Below, piece after piece: positions 43,222 to 54,750 of a stretch of 64,000 nt of DNA. The first letter of the stretch is position 1; each line of letters begins with the position of its first letter. The position numbers and the translations under genes are program-made. The DNA is taken from positions 806,001 to 870,000 of the forward strand of contig OZ020270.1 of the NCBI GenBank assembly GCA_963971225.1. Reading direction: 5' to 3'. Source of the DNA: Melieria omissa. Lineage: Eukaryota > Arthropoda > Insecta > Diptera > Ulidiidae. Under the pieces are notes generated by a model. It was given only the letters and a program-made list of their open reading frames with translations, ran no database searches and was not told the DNA's origin.

Positions 43222-43240
43222 ATATCTTTTGATCTTTTGG

Positions 43241-43566
43241 CAGCCGCCGTGGCTCAGTTGGTTAGTGTGTTGGACCGCGAGTCGAAGGCAGCGACCCAGG
43301 TTCAAATACTGCCTGTAATAACACCTAAAAAAATAACGGGGAAACGCGTTTTCTCTTTCGGTGGCTGTCCTCTCAGCTGGAAATCGCAAACCTCTGAGAG
43401 TGAAAATTGCTTATGAAAAAGGACCCAACCTGCCATTCGGAACCGGCATAAAACTGTAGGTCCCTTCCACGCGCGTACAAATTCACACGCACAACACGGG
43501 TGGTTGCGGGAAGCTAGGCCTTAGTCTCGCGTAAGCGGGCTGTCGTGCCAGTCAAGTATTTTTATT
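43241..43566 (+). mobile_element. tRNA-derived SINE (plus), best-preserved copy
   Basis: The head GCCGCCGTGGCTCAGTTGGT carries box A; box B is AGGTTCAAATACTG (about 43299). The body runs through GGCTGTCCTCTCAGCTGG, GAACCGGCATAAAACTGTAG and CGCGTAAGCGGGCTGTCGTG, ending CCAGTCAAGTATTTTTATT. The head is about 70 nt, tRNA-like in length, followed by a unique body of about 240 bp. It lies just after the BEL solo LTR. Confidence 0.92.
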
Positions 43567-43799
43567 ATATCTTTTGAATATTAAATTAGTACTATTTGAT
43601 CAGTATGGAATGTACATATCCACATGCTTTTCCGTCGTAGAACTTTCGACCTCGATTTAACATAGAGAACAAAGCTCTTCGCGGTTCTCAAGGTAAATAA
43701 TAAACCTCATGGCCGAAAACATCGAAGACGGCAGCGACGCAGCCACACAACTTCAAGATGGCGTCCTCTTCAACCGTTTGCGTGTAGCCAAATACTTTA
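43567..43799 (+). other. Short unexplained stretch with a 52-codon frame
   Basis: A small frame begins ATGGCCGAAAACATCGAAGA at 43708 (MAENIEDGSDAATQLQDGVL) and runs into the fold-back element. Its first ~33 codons look protein-like in composition. It could be the start of a lost retrotransposon gag or a host exon; I cannot assign it. Confidence 0.3.
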
Positions 43800-45571
43800 T
43801 TACAATAAAAGCGACAGCTACATCAATACAATTATATTTTTTGTGCACCTCAACAGAAATTTTAGAATACTTGCCACGGTAGGCAGGAAGCATCGATAGG
43901 TCGCACAAAAATGTCGACAAATACTGCAAGCTGGGTTGTATTTCTTGATGATTATAGGTGCAAAATCCGTTCGAATTGAAATCCTACCTGCTCCTTTTCA
44001 AAATTTATTCATATTTTTATATTTCAGATCGGGACAATTTGTACCACAGGGCAACAAAATCGCACTTTTTTTCTGTTGCATGGAGTTTTTCTACTGTTTT
44101 TTTTTACTTATTTGGGTGCGCTGATTTCGAATCTATACTCAGATTTTTTGTGTCAGCTCTAGTTAGTGAGATACAGGTACCGCGTCACTTTTTCAGTTTT
44201 TCCTCTACTTTTTTCATATTTTGTATCCTAATTTCAAAACCAATAAACCGGTTGACATCAATTTGAGCTCGTTGCATTAAGAACACCGCACCACGGTAGG
44301 CAGGAAGCATCGATAGGTTGCACAAAAATGTCGACGAAAACTGTAATCGGGGTTGTATTTGTTGATGATTATAGGTGCAAAATCCGTTCGAATTGAAATC
44401 CGACCTGCTTCTTCTCAAAAGTTATTCATATTTTTATATTTCGAATCGGGACAATTTGTAACACAGGACAACAAAAAACACTTTTTTTCTGTTGCATGGA
44501 GTTTTTCTACTGTTTCTTACTAATTTGGGTGCGCTGATTTCGAATCTACCCTCAGATTTTTTCTAGCAGCTCTAGTTAGTGAGATATAGGTACCGTGTCA
44601 TTTTTTCAGTTTTTCCTCTACTTTTTCCATATTTTTGATCGTAATTTCTAAACCAAAAAATTGATTGACATGATTATCGCATTAACAACACCACACGGCT
44701 TCTTTTCCGATGCAACTTATTTTTATAAGTTTTAAAATGCCGCGGCAATTGGACCTCAAAGTCGGAAAATATGGAATTTTAAGGGGTTTTCTTTGATGGT
44801 CAAAAACATACACATTTTTTCTAAATCAATTAACGATTTGGTGTATAATGAAAGCCGACACATTAAGCAATACAACACAGCCAAATTATTTGGCGGAATA
44901 TACATTTGCATCGAAATAATAGCCAAAATGTACCATAGCCATTTTCATCACTTTTCATACTTTTTCCTAACAAAATTAAGGGCCTCAAAATATGATCGTT
45001 TATATGTTCCATTTATAGTCTGAAATACAAGAAAAAAACAAAAAGATTTTGAATTGCTCGAAACAAACAAAAAATAAAAACTTTGCATATTTTGAGGCCC
45101 CTAATTGTTTAAGGAAAAAGTATGAAAAGTGATGAAAATGACTATGGTACATTTTTGCTATTATTTCGATGAAAATGGGAACTACACAAATTAATTTGGT
45201 GAAACTGAAGGAAAAACTGTAAAAGTGACACGGTACCTGTATCTCACTAACTAGAGCTGCTACAAAAAATCTGAAAAAACAGTAGAAAAACTCCATGCAA
45301 CAGAAAAAAAGTACGATTTTGTTGCCCTGTGTTACAAATTGTCCCGATCTGAAATATAAAAATATGAATAAATTTTGAAAAGGAGCAGGTAGGATTTCAA
45401 TTCGAACGGATTTTGCACCTATAATCATCAAGAAATACAACCTAGCTTGCAGTTTTTGTCGAAATTTTTGTGCGACTTATCGATGGTTCCTGCCTACCGT
45501 AGCAAGTACCTTAAAATTTCTGTTAAGGTAAAAATATAATTGTATTGATATAGCTGTCGCTTTTATTGTAA
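43800..45571. mobile_element. Fold-back element built from repeat W (1.77 kb)
   Basis: The outer inverted ends are TTACAATAAAAGCGACAGCT, continuing through ATCAATACAATTATATTTTT to CAGAAATTTTA. Inside are two tandem W units in plus orientation (from 43872 and 44293) and one in minus orientation (45500 back to about 45080), around a small centre with GGGCCTCAAAATAT and its complement. No reading frame is supported. W1 at 41381-42065 is a relative. Confidence 0.8.
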
Positions 45572-45587
45572 CGTGGATGGATGCTAT

Positions 45588-45652
45588 GTTAGGCCTTAGT
45601 CTCGTAAGCGGGCTGTCGTGCCAGTCAATTATTTTTATTATTATTATATAAA
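45588..45652 (+). mobile_element. SINE 3' end fragment (plus)
   Basis: Only the terminal ~45 bp (TTAGGCCTTAGTCTCGTAAG, GGCTGTCGTGCCAGTCAATT) and a (TTA)n tail remain. Very strong 5' truncation. Confidence 0.85.
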
Positions 45653-45980
45653 TTATGTATATATATTAATTATAATATTCATTTTCGAACAGTGATGCCA
45701 ATTGCTTTGGTTTTGTCGCCTGTGAAATAGATAATAGTTCTTTGGTTGGCGAAAGAGACAACTGCGGTCGGCAGTCGTGTAGTCATGCAGTTGTCGAAAT
45801 AATCGAAATAATAACTTTCTGATTCTACCCATTGACAGAAGTGGTCGTACCTCTGCGTTCGGGGCAGAGAACGAAAACAAACCGAACGTTTTACTATCGT
45901 TTCCATTGAGATAGTGCTCGCGAACACTAAAAGGAACGAAACAATTCGGTTTCGTTTGGACACACGATCTATTCGTGCGA
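45653..45980. other. No gene recognised
   Basis: Sequence of about 330 bp with no recognisable domain or repeat border. Two overlapping minus-strand frames show no similarity I can name. Confidence 0.5.
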
Positions 45981-45988
45981 ATGTATCC

Positions 45989-46764
45989 TAGGGCTGCGAC
46001 ATCGATGTTTTATAAACATCGATGCTTAGCATCAACATCAAGTGCTCAAGTGAACATCAATGTTTGCAACCCGATGTTTCTTCAACATCGATGTTTTGGT
46101 TCGATGTATTGTGTCGATGTTGCAATTTAGTAATTTTTTTTTTTCATGTAAGGTAATATTTTGGTTCAGACTTCTTACATGCGAAGATTCTGACAATAAG
46201 TACAAAAAATGCACCTCTGCACATAAATTGTAGAGCCATCTTATAGTTCCGGCGAAAGTACACGGCGACGAGCGGCAAGCGAACTGCCACAAACTGTCAA
46301 CCCTTTCGCTATTTTGTTGCTATATGGCAACATGCTACTTTGTGGGCGTCTGAACCCTCTGTGATATCAAAATTACATTTTTTGTTGGTCCTTAGAATAC
46401 TTAGTTTGAAGTTTTAGCAAAAATATGAAATTAATAAACTGAATATTTAAGTTTAAAGAAGAGAAGTATATATGCTTCTTTAATGATATATCTTGACAGA
46501 GTAAAGGAAGAAGAAGCAGAAAAATCAAATAACTTTTTAATTTGAGGTTTTGTTTCAATTTAGATAATTTTTTGTTCAATTTTGGCTGAAGTAAATGAAA
46601 AAATATTAAAATTTTCGTTATGCGTAAAAAGTTGTATGTTTAAGTAATTATTACAGCCACAACGATTCTGTTTTTTAGCCGATGTTTTTTCAACATCGAT
46701 ACCTCCTTCCGCATAACATCGATGTTGAAAGCATCGATGTTTTTCGGTCGTTGTCGGAGCTCTA
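45989..46764. mobile_element. 776-bp hAT-like MITE (TAGGGCTGCGACATCGATG)
   Basis: A perfect 8-bp duplication ATGTATCC flanks it (45981-45988, 46765-46772). The ends are TAGGGCTGCGACATCGATGT and TAGAGCTCCGACAACGACCG (imperfect). Subterminal regions hold many CATCGATGTT motifs in both orientations, likely transposase-binding sites. Non-coding. Confidence 0.92.
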
Positions 46765-46772
46765 ATGTATCC

Positions 46773-47146
46773 GTTCCCCATGATGCAATGAACAAGGTGA
46801 AGTAAGTTTTGAATGCAAATTTTTTACGCTCCCTCAGTTGAACAGCTGCATTAAAAAGTAATGAAAAAGGGAACAAATTAGGCCTTCTCCACTAGATGGC
46901 GCTAATAATAGTAGAAGAATTTGTAACCAAATCGATACATTTGTAAAGTATTTAACAATAAATAAGTAAATAATAATAAATAAAATAATAATACCATAAC
47001 TTTAAAATTAATAATTTAAATAAAATTTTAAATCAATAACATTGATACTTGAAACTGTTAACATTTGTTGCAGATGGTGGAGTTATTATTATTTTATCTG
47101 TTAAATAAAAAAGTCCTTTTTAAAACACAATGCCAAACAGCTGAAG
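46773..47146. other. No gene recognised
   Basis: AT-rich sequence with (aata)n-like runs near 46960-47000; nothing else supported. Confidence 0.6.
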
Positions 47147-47645
47147 TGTAATATATTTGATATTATTAACCATGTTGTAAATTAAAAATATAATTTTTTG
47201 TTAGCGAAGCGCGTCCGCATTTATTTGAGGTTCACTTTTGACTGCCCAACATTGGCATTGCTTAACGCTAAACTACCTGTGCACTAAGTGCATAAGCCCG
47301 CTAGCGTGGGAAAGTGCCGACGCAAGCAGAATACACACTAGGTGCGCGGAGTTAGGAAATGAGAGTCCGATCGAAGGCCGCCGTATGCGAATAACGCCGT
47401 ATCGGCTTACTTCACTGTCAAGGTTGTGCGAACGCTTGAACGTGGCGAACTCTCATCACAACACCTCCCTTTTTTTTTTTAGAAAAAAAATCGTTAACAT
47501 TTAATTAAGGATTTTTCTTTCTTTCTCTCTTTCTCTCTCTCTCTTTTTTTTTTTTTATTTTTGTATGAGAGTATATAATATAATATGATTTGATACAATT
47601 TAATATAGTAATATTTTAAAGATTAAAATTTAATACAATTTAATA

Positions 47646-48938
47646 ACACTTCGTTCAATAATGTGTGTGACTGACACATAGATGGCGGCACTAATACTAA
47701 ATCAATATTTTTTTTCGAAATTGTGAACCTTTTTAGGCTTACTGTCAAAATTATATGTCAATCCGACCATTAGTTTACAAGTTACAGTGCTTTAAGTGAC
47801 ACTACTTTTGAGTTTTAAAAAAAAATGAATTCAAAGCAATTCCGTGTGCTGATTTATCATTGTTTTTTAATGAAAAAAAAATACTGTTCAATGCCAGGAA
47901 TGGCTTGAAAAACATTATTCGGACTCTGCTCCATCAAAAAGAACCATTTGTTATTGGTATGCCGAATTCAAACGTGGTCGTACAGACACCGATGACATTC
48001 CATCTACTGGACGGCCAAATGACGCTGTTATTCCGGAAAACGTTGAAAAAACACTGAAAATCATTATGTCCGACCGTAAAGTGAAAGTGGGGGAGATTGC
48101 TGACATTCTAAAGATATCAGCAGGCAGTGTACACACCATATACACGAACATTTGGTTATGAAAAAGGTGTTTTCGAAATGGGTGCCGCGTTTGCTCACAC
48201 CGGAGCAAAAACAACAACGAATCGATGATTCAAAGAGCTGTTTGGACATGTTTACGCGCAACAAGTCGGAGTTTTTGCGTCGGTACATCACAATGGATGA
48301 AACATGGATCCACCATATCACTCCAGAGTCAAATCGGCAGTCTGCTGAGTGGCATGCAACCGGTGAAAGCCGCCCAAAGCGTCCAAAGGCACAAACATCG
48401 GCTGGCAAGGTTATGGCGTCAGTATTTTGGGATGTGCACGGAATAATATTCATCGACTATCTTGAGAAAGGGAAAACAATCAATAGCGACTATTATATAG
48501 CGTTGTTGGAACGTTTGAAAGAAGAAAGAGCGATTAAGCGGCCCCATATGAAGAAGAAAAAAGTGTTGTTTCACCAAGACAATGCACCGTGTCACAAGTC
48601 GATGAAAACGATGGCAAAAATGCATGAATTGGGCTTTGAATTGCTTCCTCATCCCCCGTATTCTCCAGATCTGGCCCCCAGCGACTACTGGCTCTTCGCA
48701 GACCTCAAAAAGATGCTCCGTGGTAAGAGATTTGGCTCAAATGATGAAGTAATCGCCGAAACTAACGCCTATTTTGAAGGCAAAGAAAAATCGTTCTACA
48801 AAGGCGGTATCGAAAGATTGGAAAAGCGTTGGAATGATTGTATCTCCCTAAAAGGGGACTATGTTGATGAATAAAAACGAATTTTTGCAAAAAAATGTGT
48901 TTTAATTAGTTAGTCACACACATTATTGAACGAAGTGT
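47646..48938 (+). mobile_element. mariner element, copy B (full length)
   Basis: 1,293 bp, inverted ends ACACTTCGTTCAATAATGTG, TA on both sides (47644-47645, 48939-48940). Same subfamily as copy A; the two are almost identical over shared parts. It interrupts the leader of the LTR element at 47147-49989. Confidence 0.95.
47825..48874 (+). pseudogene. mariner transposase (DD34D), two frameshifts
   Basis: A Mos1-type transposase gene of normal length, starting ATG at 47825 (MNSKQFRVLIYHCFLM). One extra A in a poly-A run near 47880 and one missing A near 48142 (ACCATATACAC instead of the ACCATAATACAC of copy A) shift the frame. From about 48149 to 48874 it is open and carries the full catalytic domain: MDETWIHHITPESN, HQDNAPCH and YSPDLAPSDYW. 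The DNA-binding half is readable between the two indels. It is inactive as it stands, but has only two single-base lesions. Confidence 0.93.
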
Positions 48939-49993
48939 TATTGCTTTACAGATGCGTTTCAAAGTTGCTTCTGCTGATTTTACAACAAAATCTCTTTCAC
49001 ATAGCACATTTCGCACGTGTTCGGTTGACAGCTGTTTGGTTTTTGTTTTCTGTTTTGTTTGGTTTTTGTGTACGAGTCGCTGTGTATAATATGAATTCAC
49101 TGGTATTTTAAATTTATAATCACACTCGCACATTTGTTTTGCTGTTCACTTCTTCACTTAGCCTTAAATTTAAGTTATTCATTTGAGTTGAATTTGCTTT
49201 TGCAGTTGACTTTCTTTGCCATTTGGTTATGTTTTTTTTTTTTTTTTTGTTGCCGTGTTTCTCGTTTCCTTCTTATGTTTGTGTATATTTTCAGACATAT
49301 TGTAATACTTGTTACAAGTCGGAATCATCCATTGGTTTGCACAAATCATTCTTTTAATTCATGTTGTTTTTCGTTTTTTGTATTTTAGCGAAGTTTGTTT
49401 TCATCTCTTGCACCGTTGTCAATTACAATTTGTTTTCAATTTTAGCAAAATTTGTTTTCATCTCTTGCACCGTTGTCACTTACAATTCACGTTGTTGCAT
49501 GTTTGTTTTTTCTTGTTGCATTCAACAACATTGGAGCACACACTTATTTGCTACTTTTGCTTTTTAATACACATATTCCACTCAAGTCTGCTTTTATCCA
49601 AAAGTTCACAATAACATTTTAATCTGGTTCTCTTTTTTTCACTTAAACTCACAAAACTGGCAGGATCGCCATGTAATATATTTGATATTATTAACCATGT
49701 TGTAAATTAAAAATATAATTTTTGTGTTAGCGAAGCGCGTCCGCATTTATTTAAGGTTCACTTTTGACTGCCCAACATTGGCATTGCTTAACGCTAAACT
49801 ACCTGTGCACTTAGTGCATAAGCCCGCTAGCGTGGGAAAGTGCCGACGCAAGCAGAATACACACTAGGTGCGCGGAGTTAGGAAATGAGAGTCCGATCGA
49901 AGGCCGCCGTATGCGAATAACGCCGTATCGGCTTACTTCATTGACAAGGTTGTGCGAACGCTTGAACGTGGCGAACTCTCATCACAACAGAAG

Positions 49994-50155
49994 AGTGGAG
50001 TAAGATAAGCCTCTATAAGTCCTTCAATTCTCTTAAAACCAACATAACATAACAAAAACCATAACATAAGAAGAACAGTTTTTGAGCATGAAGCAAAATG
50101 TTTTTTTTTACGATGACGATGGATCTTGCATTTTTTTTAGCGAAAGGCATTTAGG
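49994..50155. other. Short spacer, no gene
   Basis: About 160 bp with an acataacataac run; ends at the poly-T of the next LINE. Confidence 0.6.
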
Positions 50156-50389
50156 TTTTTTTTTTAATTATAGAGATGGAAAGCATCGAAAGCCAAAACC
50201 GTTAGGTTTTTCGTCGGGAGGAGGGTTTAAGCGCTAGGCTCAATCGTCTGTCGATTGTTCGACGTTGTCACAGTACGAGTATGATTTTTTACTACCTACA
50301 TCTGTTGCGCTGTCTTTCAGCAGCCCGCAAAACCGCAATGACCTCAGCTGCCATATTACAGGCTGCGTCCCATTTCGCTTTTGCTGACG

Positions 50390-53240
50390 TCATATGGGCC
50401 ACCAAGTTTTCCGGCGTCGGTTGCTCACCGAAAACCGCCGATCCCTATTGAACCGAGGACATACAAAGAAGACGTGAAAAGCGTCCTCATCTATCTCCGT
50501 ACAAATTTCGCAGAATGGCGAGGAGTCCCTTTTGAACCGGTAAAGGTAAGCCCGGAAGCACCCATGTCCACTTAATGTTTGGGTTAAGTAGAAGTCTACT
50601 TCTCCCCACTTTCTGTTGATCCAGCCTTTAAGGTCCGGGATCAAGCGATGTGTCCAGCGTCCGTTCTGCGCCGTGTTCCACTGGTGTTGCCATTTCTGCG
50701 TACTGCTACGCCGCAGCTCGTCGCGGAAGTCCTTCCGTCGCTGACCCGCAGGGGCTTGCTGCGCCGACTCTTGCGCCAGGATGTCGAATGGGCACATTCC
50801 CGCTATAACCAGCGCCGCATCCTCTGAGACTGTGCGAAAGGCAGAACACACGCGGAGGGCGCACAGGCGGTAGGCTGTTCTCGCCTCTCTACCATATGAT
50901 CTGTGGTTTAGCGCCTGTTGCCATATTGGGGATCCATACAGAAGTGTGCTTTTTACTACTCCAGCCAGTAGCTGTCTGCATCTTTACCTTGGGCCCTTTG
51001 TGTTGGCCATTAGTCTTGCAAGGCCTACGGCGGTTTTGGTCGCTTTTTTGCTTGCATTCTCGAGGTGGTTTTTGTACGAAAGCCTTGAATCAATTAATAT
51101 CCCGAGATATTTTACCACTGGTTTTGACGTGATGTTGTGTTCACCGACCTTTATTGTAACTGTTTCTAGCTTTTTCCGGCTAGAAATCAGAACTGCTTCA
51201 CTTTTGTGTTCTGCAAGCTTCAACATTGCGCTCCTCAGCCACGACTGGATTATCTGCACTGTTTCATTTGTGATCCGCACAATGTCGCGTGTGTGTTTTG
51301 CCACTATAACGACCGCTATGTCGTCTGCAAAACCAATAATTTTTGCTTCGCTAGGAATATTTAGTCTCAGCACTCCGTCGTACATGATATTCCAAAGCAG
51401 GGGCCCTAGTACTGAGCCTTGGGGCACTCCACCAGTCACATTGTACTTCTTGCAGCCGACTTTGGACTCATAGAAGAGCTGCCTGTTTGTGAAATAACTT
51501 TCAATCAGCCTTCGTAGATACTTAGGGATGCTTCTCCTTCTCAGGATTTCCGTGATTTGTGCCCAGTTCGCTGTGTTGAAAGCATTCTTTATGTCCAAGG
51601 TTACTATTAGGCAGTACTTTTTTGTACCCCCCATCCAGCGTTCACCACTAATAGCTCTTCGGGCAAGGTCCGTGGCAATCTTCACTGCGTCGATTGTGGA
51701 CCTGCCTTTCCTGAACGCAAATTGCGTTTCAGCCAGTCCTCCATTGTCATCGACTGTGGCTGAGAGACGATTTGCAATAATCTTTTCCAGCCGTGTCCAG
51801 CATGCAAATGGGCCGATATGCGGATGGATCAGCTGCTGGCTTGTCGGATTTTGGTAGGAGAACCAATCTTTGCCGTTTCCAAATGTTCGGGAATACCCCT
51901 TCCGCAAAGCATTTATTAAATACTGCTGTAAATAGCATCGTTCTTTCCTTTGCAGCGATTGTCAGCACGGAGTTTGGGATACCGTCTGGCCCAGGTGTTT
52001 TCCTGTCCTGGAGCTTTCACGCAGCCTCTAATATCTCGTCGTCTGTCACTTCCGGAAACTCCATTTCCTTGTCGCCGAAGTCTTCCCGCACGAAATCCGC
52101 CTGGATAGGAAACAGAGTGTACACAATATTTGCCAAAAGAGTTGGGCATGTCGGCTGGGCTTGTTTGCATCCTTTCAATTTTTTGGTGACTATCTTATAC
52201 CCTAGGCCCCACGGGTTGTTTTCTGTGTCATCACAAAGTTTTTGGAAACATTGTCGTTTACTCTCGACTACCGCTTTTTTTAACTTTTTCCTGAGTTTTC
52301 TATGCTCAGCTTGCAGCTCGCGAAAGCTGGCGCTCTGTCTTGCTCTTTGACATTTTCTTCGAGCGCGGTTGCATTCCCCGCGAATCTCTGCAATAGACTC
52401 GTTCCACCAATAGACCGGAGCATGCCTGTTGCAGGGCCTTTTCCGTTGCATAGAAGCGTCGCAGGCATTTACTAGAGTATCAATTAACTTTTCAGCTGCT
52501 GTTTGCGCTGGAAGAGTTGCGTCGAGCTGCGACAGTGAGTCCACAAAGTTGTCTTTGTCTAGTGGTGACAACTTCCAACTGATTCTTGCTGCGCTCGGTC
52601 TATTCTTCGTCCGATAAGATGGATTGGTTTAGCCGATGCTGCAGATTATTGCCTGGTGATCGCTATGAGTGTATAAATCGCCCAACGTCCAAGTTGAATG
52701 GGAATAGATACCGTTGCTAACAAACGTCAAATCGATTGCTGAACCTACCCCATTTATACTAAATGTGTGCTTGTTTCCGTTGTTCATCAGGGTGATATTG
52801 AAAGTTGAAAATGCGTCTAACAACGCTCTTCCTTTTGCTGTTGTCTTTCTACAGCCCCATTCAATAGCCCATGCATTGAAATCTCCGGCAATCAGTAGGG
52901 GCCATTTTCCTCTGGCGTCACAGACCAGCTTATCCATTGTGTCTTGGAACTCGCTAGTGGTGACGCTGGGGGGTATATAGCAGCTGTAAATAAATATGTC
53001 CTCCACCTTCGCACAGACGAAGAACCTGTCAGACGTGATTGGCCTTAGATCTAATGGCACCGCACTGCAGTTCCATATAGCGGCCTTACCTGACGCGTCC
53101 ACTGACCAGAGGTTATTTCGCTTCACTACATAAGGCTCGCTTAGCAATGCCAAATGGATATTTTCTTCTCGTATTGTTTGTTGAAGCAGATCCTGTGCCG
53201 CTTTACAGTGGTTAAGATTTTGCTGAATCAGACGCATCAT
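50390..53240 (-). pseudogene. LINE ORF2 (endonuclease + RT), multiply frameshifted
   Basis: ORF2 starts at MMRLIQQNLNHCKAAQDLLQ (53240). The endonuclease shows IAGDFNAWAIEWGC, AIDLTFVSN and the terminal YTHSDHQAIICS near 52640, where the frame breaks. A linker (52571-52017) follows, with NPWGLGYKIVTKKLKG. RT begins near 51968 and continues 51907-50984 with FRKGRSTIDAVKIATDLA, AGG-type VTGGVPQGSVLGPLLWNIMY, the catalytic FADDIAVVIVAK and YLGILIDSRLSY. A last piece (50851-50390) has the C-terminal CEICTEIDEDAFHVFFVC. At least four frame breaks. No RNase H domain. Confidence 0.9.
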
Positions 53241-53250
53241 TTCTTCGCGC

Positions 53251-54742
53251 CAGAGCTGTTAAAGAATGCAATCAAATGCGAATTAAATCAGTTGAAGTCA
53301 CAGTCAATGACTTCAATTTTTGATTGCAGTCTTTGACTAACGTTTTGACTAAAGACTAAAAATTTGAAGTCTGAAGTAATTTCTGTTATTCTGACTAATT
53401 AGTCATTTGGTGAAGTCACTTAATGACTTCATTTTTCAGTGAAGTCACTAAATTAAGATCAGCGCTTTTTGAAAAATATTTAATATATTAACAAAATTAA
53501 AATTAAAATAATTCATTCTAACAAAAGGTAGCAATCAAATGAATGTAAATTCATTTAAATGACATGATTTACTTTCACCAATAATAATATTTTGAAATTT
53601 TTGTCCGAAAGGGAACCTCGACGAGGCGTATTTAATAGTGTTGCAAACGAAAATAACCGTTTCACGGCAGCTGAAGAAGGTAACGGTGTGTTATCTTTTA
53701 AATACGCTTTTTTAATTGTTGGATAGCGATTCAGCATTGTTATCGATGAAGACTTATGTCAAGCATAAAGTGAATTGACTTAGGGTCAATTTTTCAGTGC
53801 GAGTTTAACTCAGTTTCTAGTTTAAACTTAGTTTAAACGCAAAATCGAATTTTTCAGTCAAACTTGACTGAAGTTTAAACTCAGTTTAAACGCCCAACCT
53901 TCCACGGTTAAAATAAGTTTAAACTGTCAACAGCTTCTGACAGTTCATTTATTTTTGGTTTTGGTCAGCTCTTGCCTGTCGTGAGCGAAATTTTTTTTCC
54001 ACTATTTTAGATTCTTATACTTTGTGCGCAACGTTTTCGCGCACCGGAACTTATCAACAAATTTTGAATCGAAATCGTCCTTAATTTCTTTCTATTTGGT
54101 TTGTTTTTCCTCGGTACTCACGCGGTCCTTCTTGCACTCGAGCACTTGTATATTTTTTTTCAAAAGTGCAAGAAGACATTCGATTTCCCGAGACGAAAAA
54201 TGTTGAATTTTTTAATTACATAAATACATTATTTGAGCGCAAAGAATTTATTTACGAATGACAATCAAAACAAAGGAAAATTATTAGCTAGATAAAAATG
54301 TTGCCAGTATTGCCATACTCAAATGACAAATATTTGCTCCAGTTAAACTAGCACTGAAAAACTGCTTTGTCGTTTAAACTGCTTTTTAGTTCAAATTTAA
54401 ACCAAGTTCAAGCAAACTCCGGTTGAACTGGGTTTAAACTCGCACTGAAAAAGTGGCCCTTAGGGTTGCTGGCTTTAGCTTAACTGCAGATGACTTCAAA
54501 TCACTTCATATGACTTCAAATGACTTCAATTTACTTCATTTTGATATTGCAATCAAATGATTGCAATCAAATGACTAGCAAAAAATGAATGTAAAAATGA
54601 ATAATTATTCATAAATTTTTAGTCTGAATAATGACTTCATTTTTTTATTCTTATTCATTGAATACAAAAAATGAATGCACTTATTTGCCAAAAAATCAAC
54701 TGACTAATTATTCGCAAATGATTGCATTCTTTAACAGCTCTG
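53251..54742. mobile_element. 1,492-bp hAT-like element at the LINE ORF junction
   Basis: Perfect 8-bp duplication CTTCGCGC (53243-53250, 54743-54750). The inverted ends CAGAGCTGTTAAAGAATGCA are identical for 24 bp. The interior is AT-rich with many TGACTTCA motifs in both orientations; no transposase. It contains a further nested MITE. Confidence 0.95.
53784..54464. mobile_element. ~690-bp MITE nested in the hAT element
   Basis: The inverted ends share TTTTTCAGTGCGAGTTTAA, with AGGGTCAA / AGGGCCAC just outside and AGTTTAAAC motifs inside. (A/C)CTTAGGG stands on both sides, which could be an 8-bp duplication with one mismatch, or part of the repeat. Non-coding. Confidence 0.7.
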
Positions 54743-54750
54743 CTTCGCGC

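Larger units (their letters stand above)
47147..49989 (-). mobile_element. Small LTR retrotransposon without coding region (LARD/TRIM-like)
   Basis: The LTRs are 47147-47463 (3') and 49672-49989 (5'), nearly identical, starting TGTTGTGATGAGAGTTCGCC and ending ...ATATATTACA on the minus strand. GAAG is duplicated (47143-47146, 49990-49993). A polypurine tract AAAAAAAAAGGGAGG precedes the 3' LTR (47464-47480), and leader sequence (GGCGATCCTGCCAGTTTTGT) follows the 5' LTR. Apart from an inserted mariner (47646-48938) only about 900 bp of AC/TG-rich leader is inside, so gag-pol is absent and movement needs a related autonomous element, probably BEL or gypsy. Confidence 0.9.

Noticed and set aside
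43241..43312. Functional tRNA gene
   Set aside because: Box A and box B are present, but the sequence does not keep a full cloverleaf and is joined to the SINE body seen in several other copies.
44793..45440. Frames shared by the W repeat arms as a coding gene
   Set aside because: They are Phe/Ile-rich, differ in length between the arms and contain stops; they follow the repeat, not a protein.
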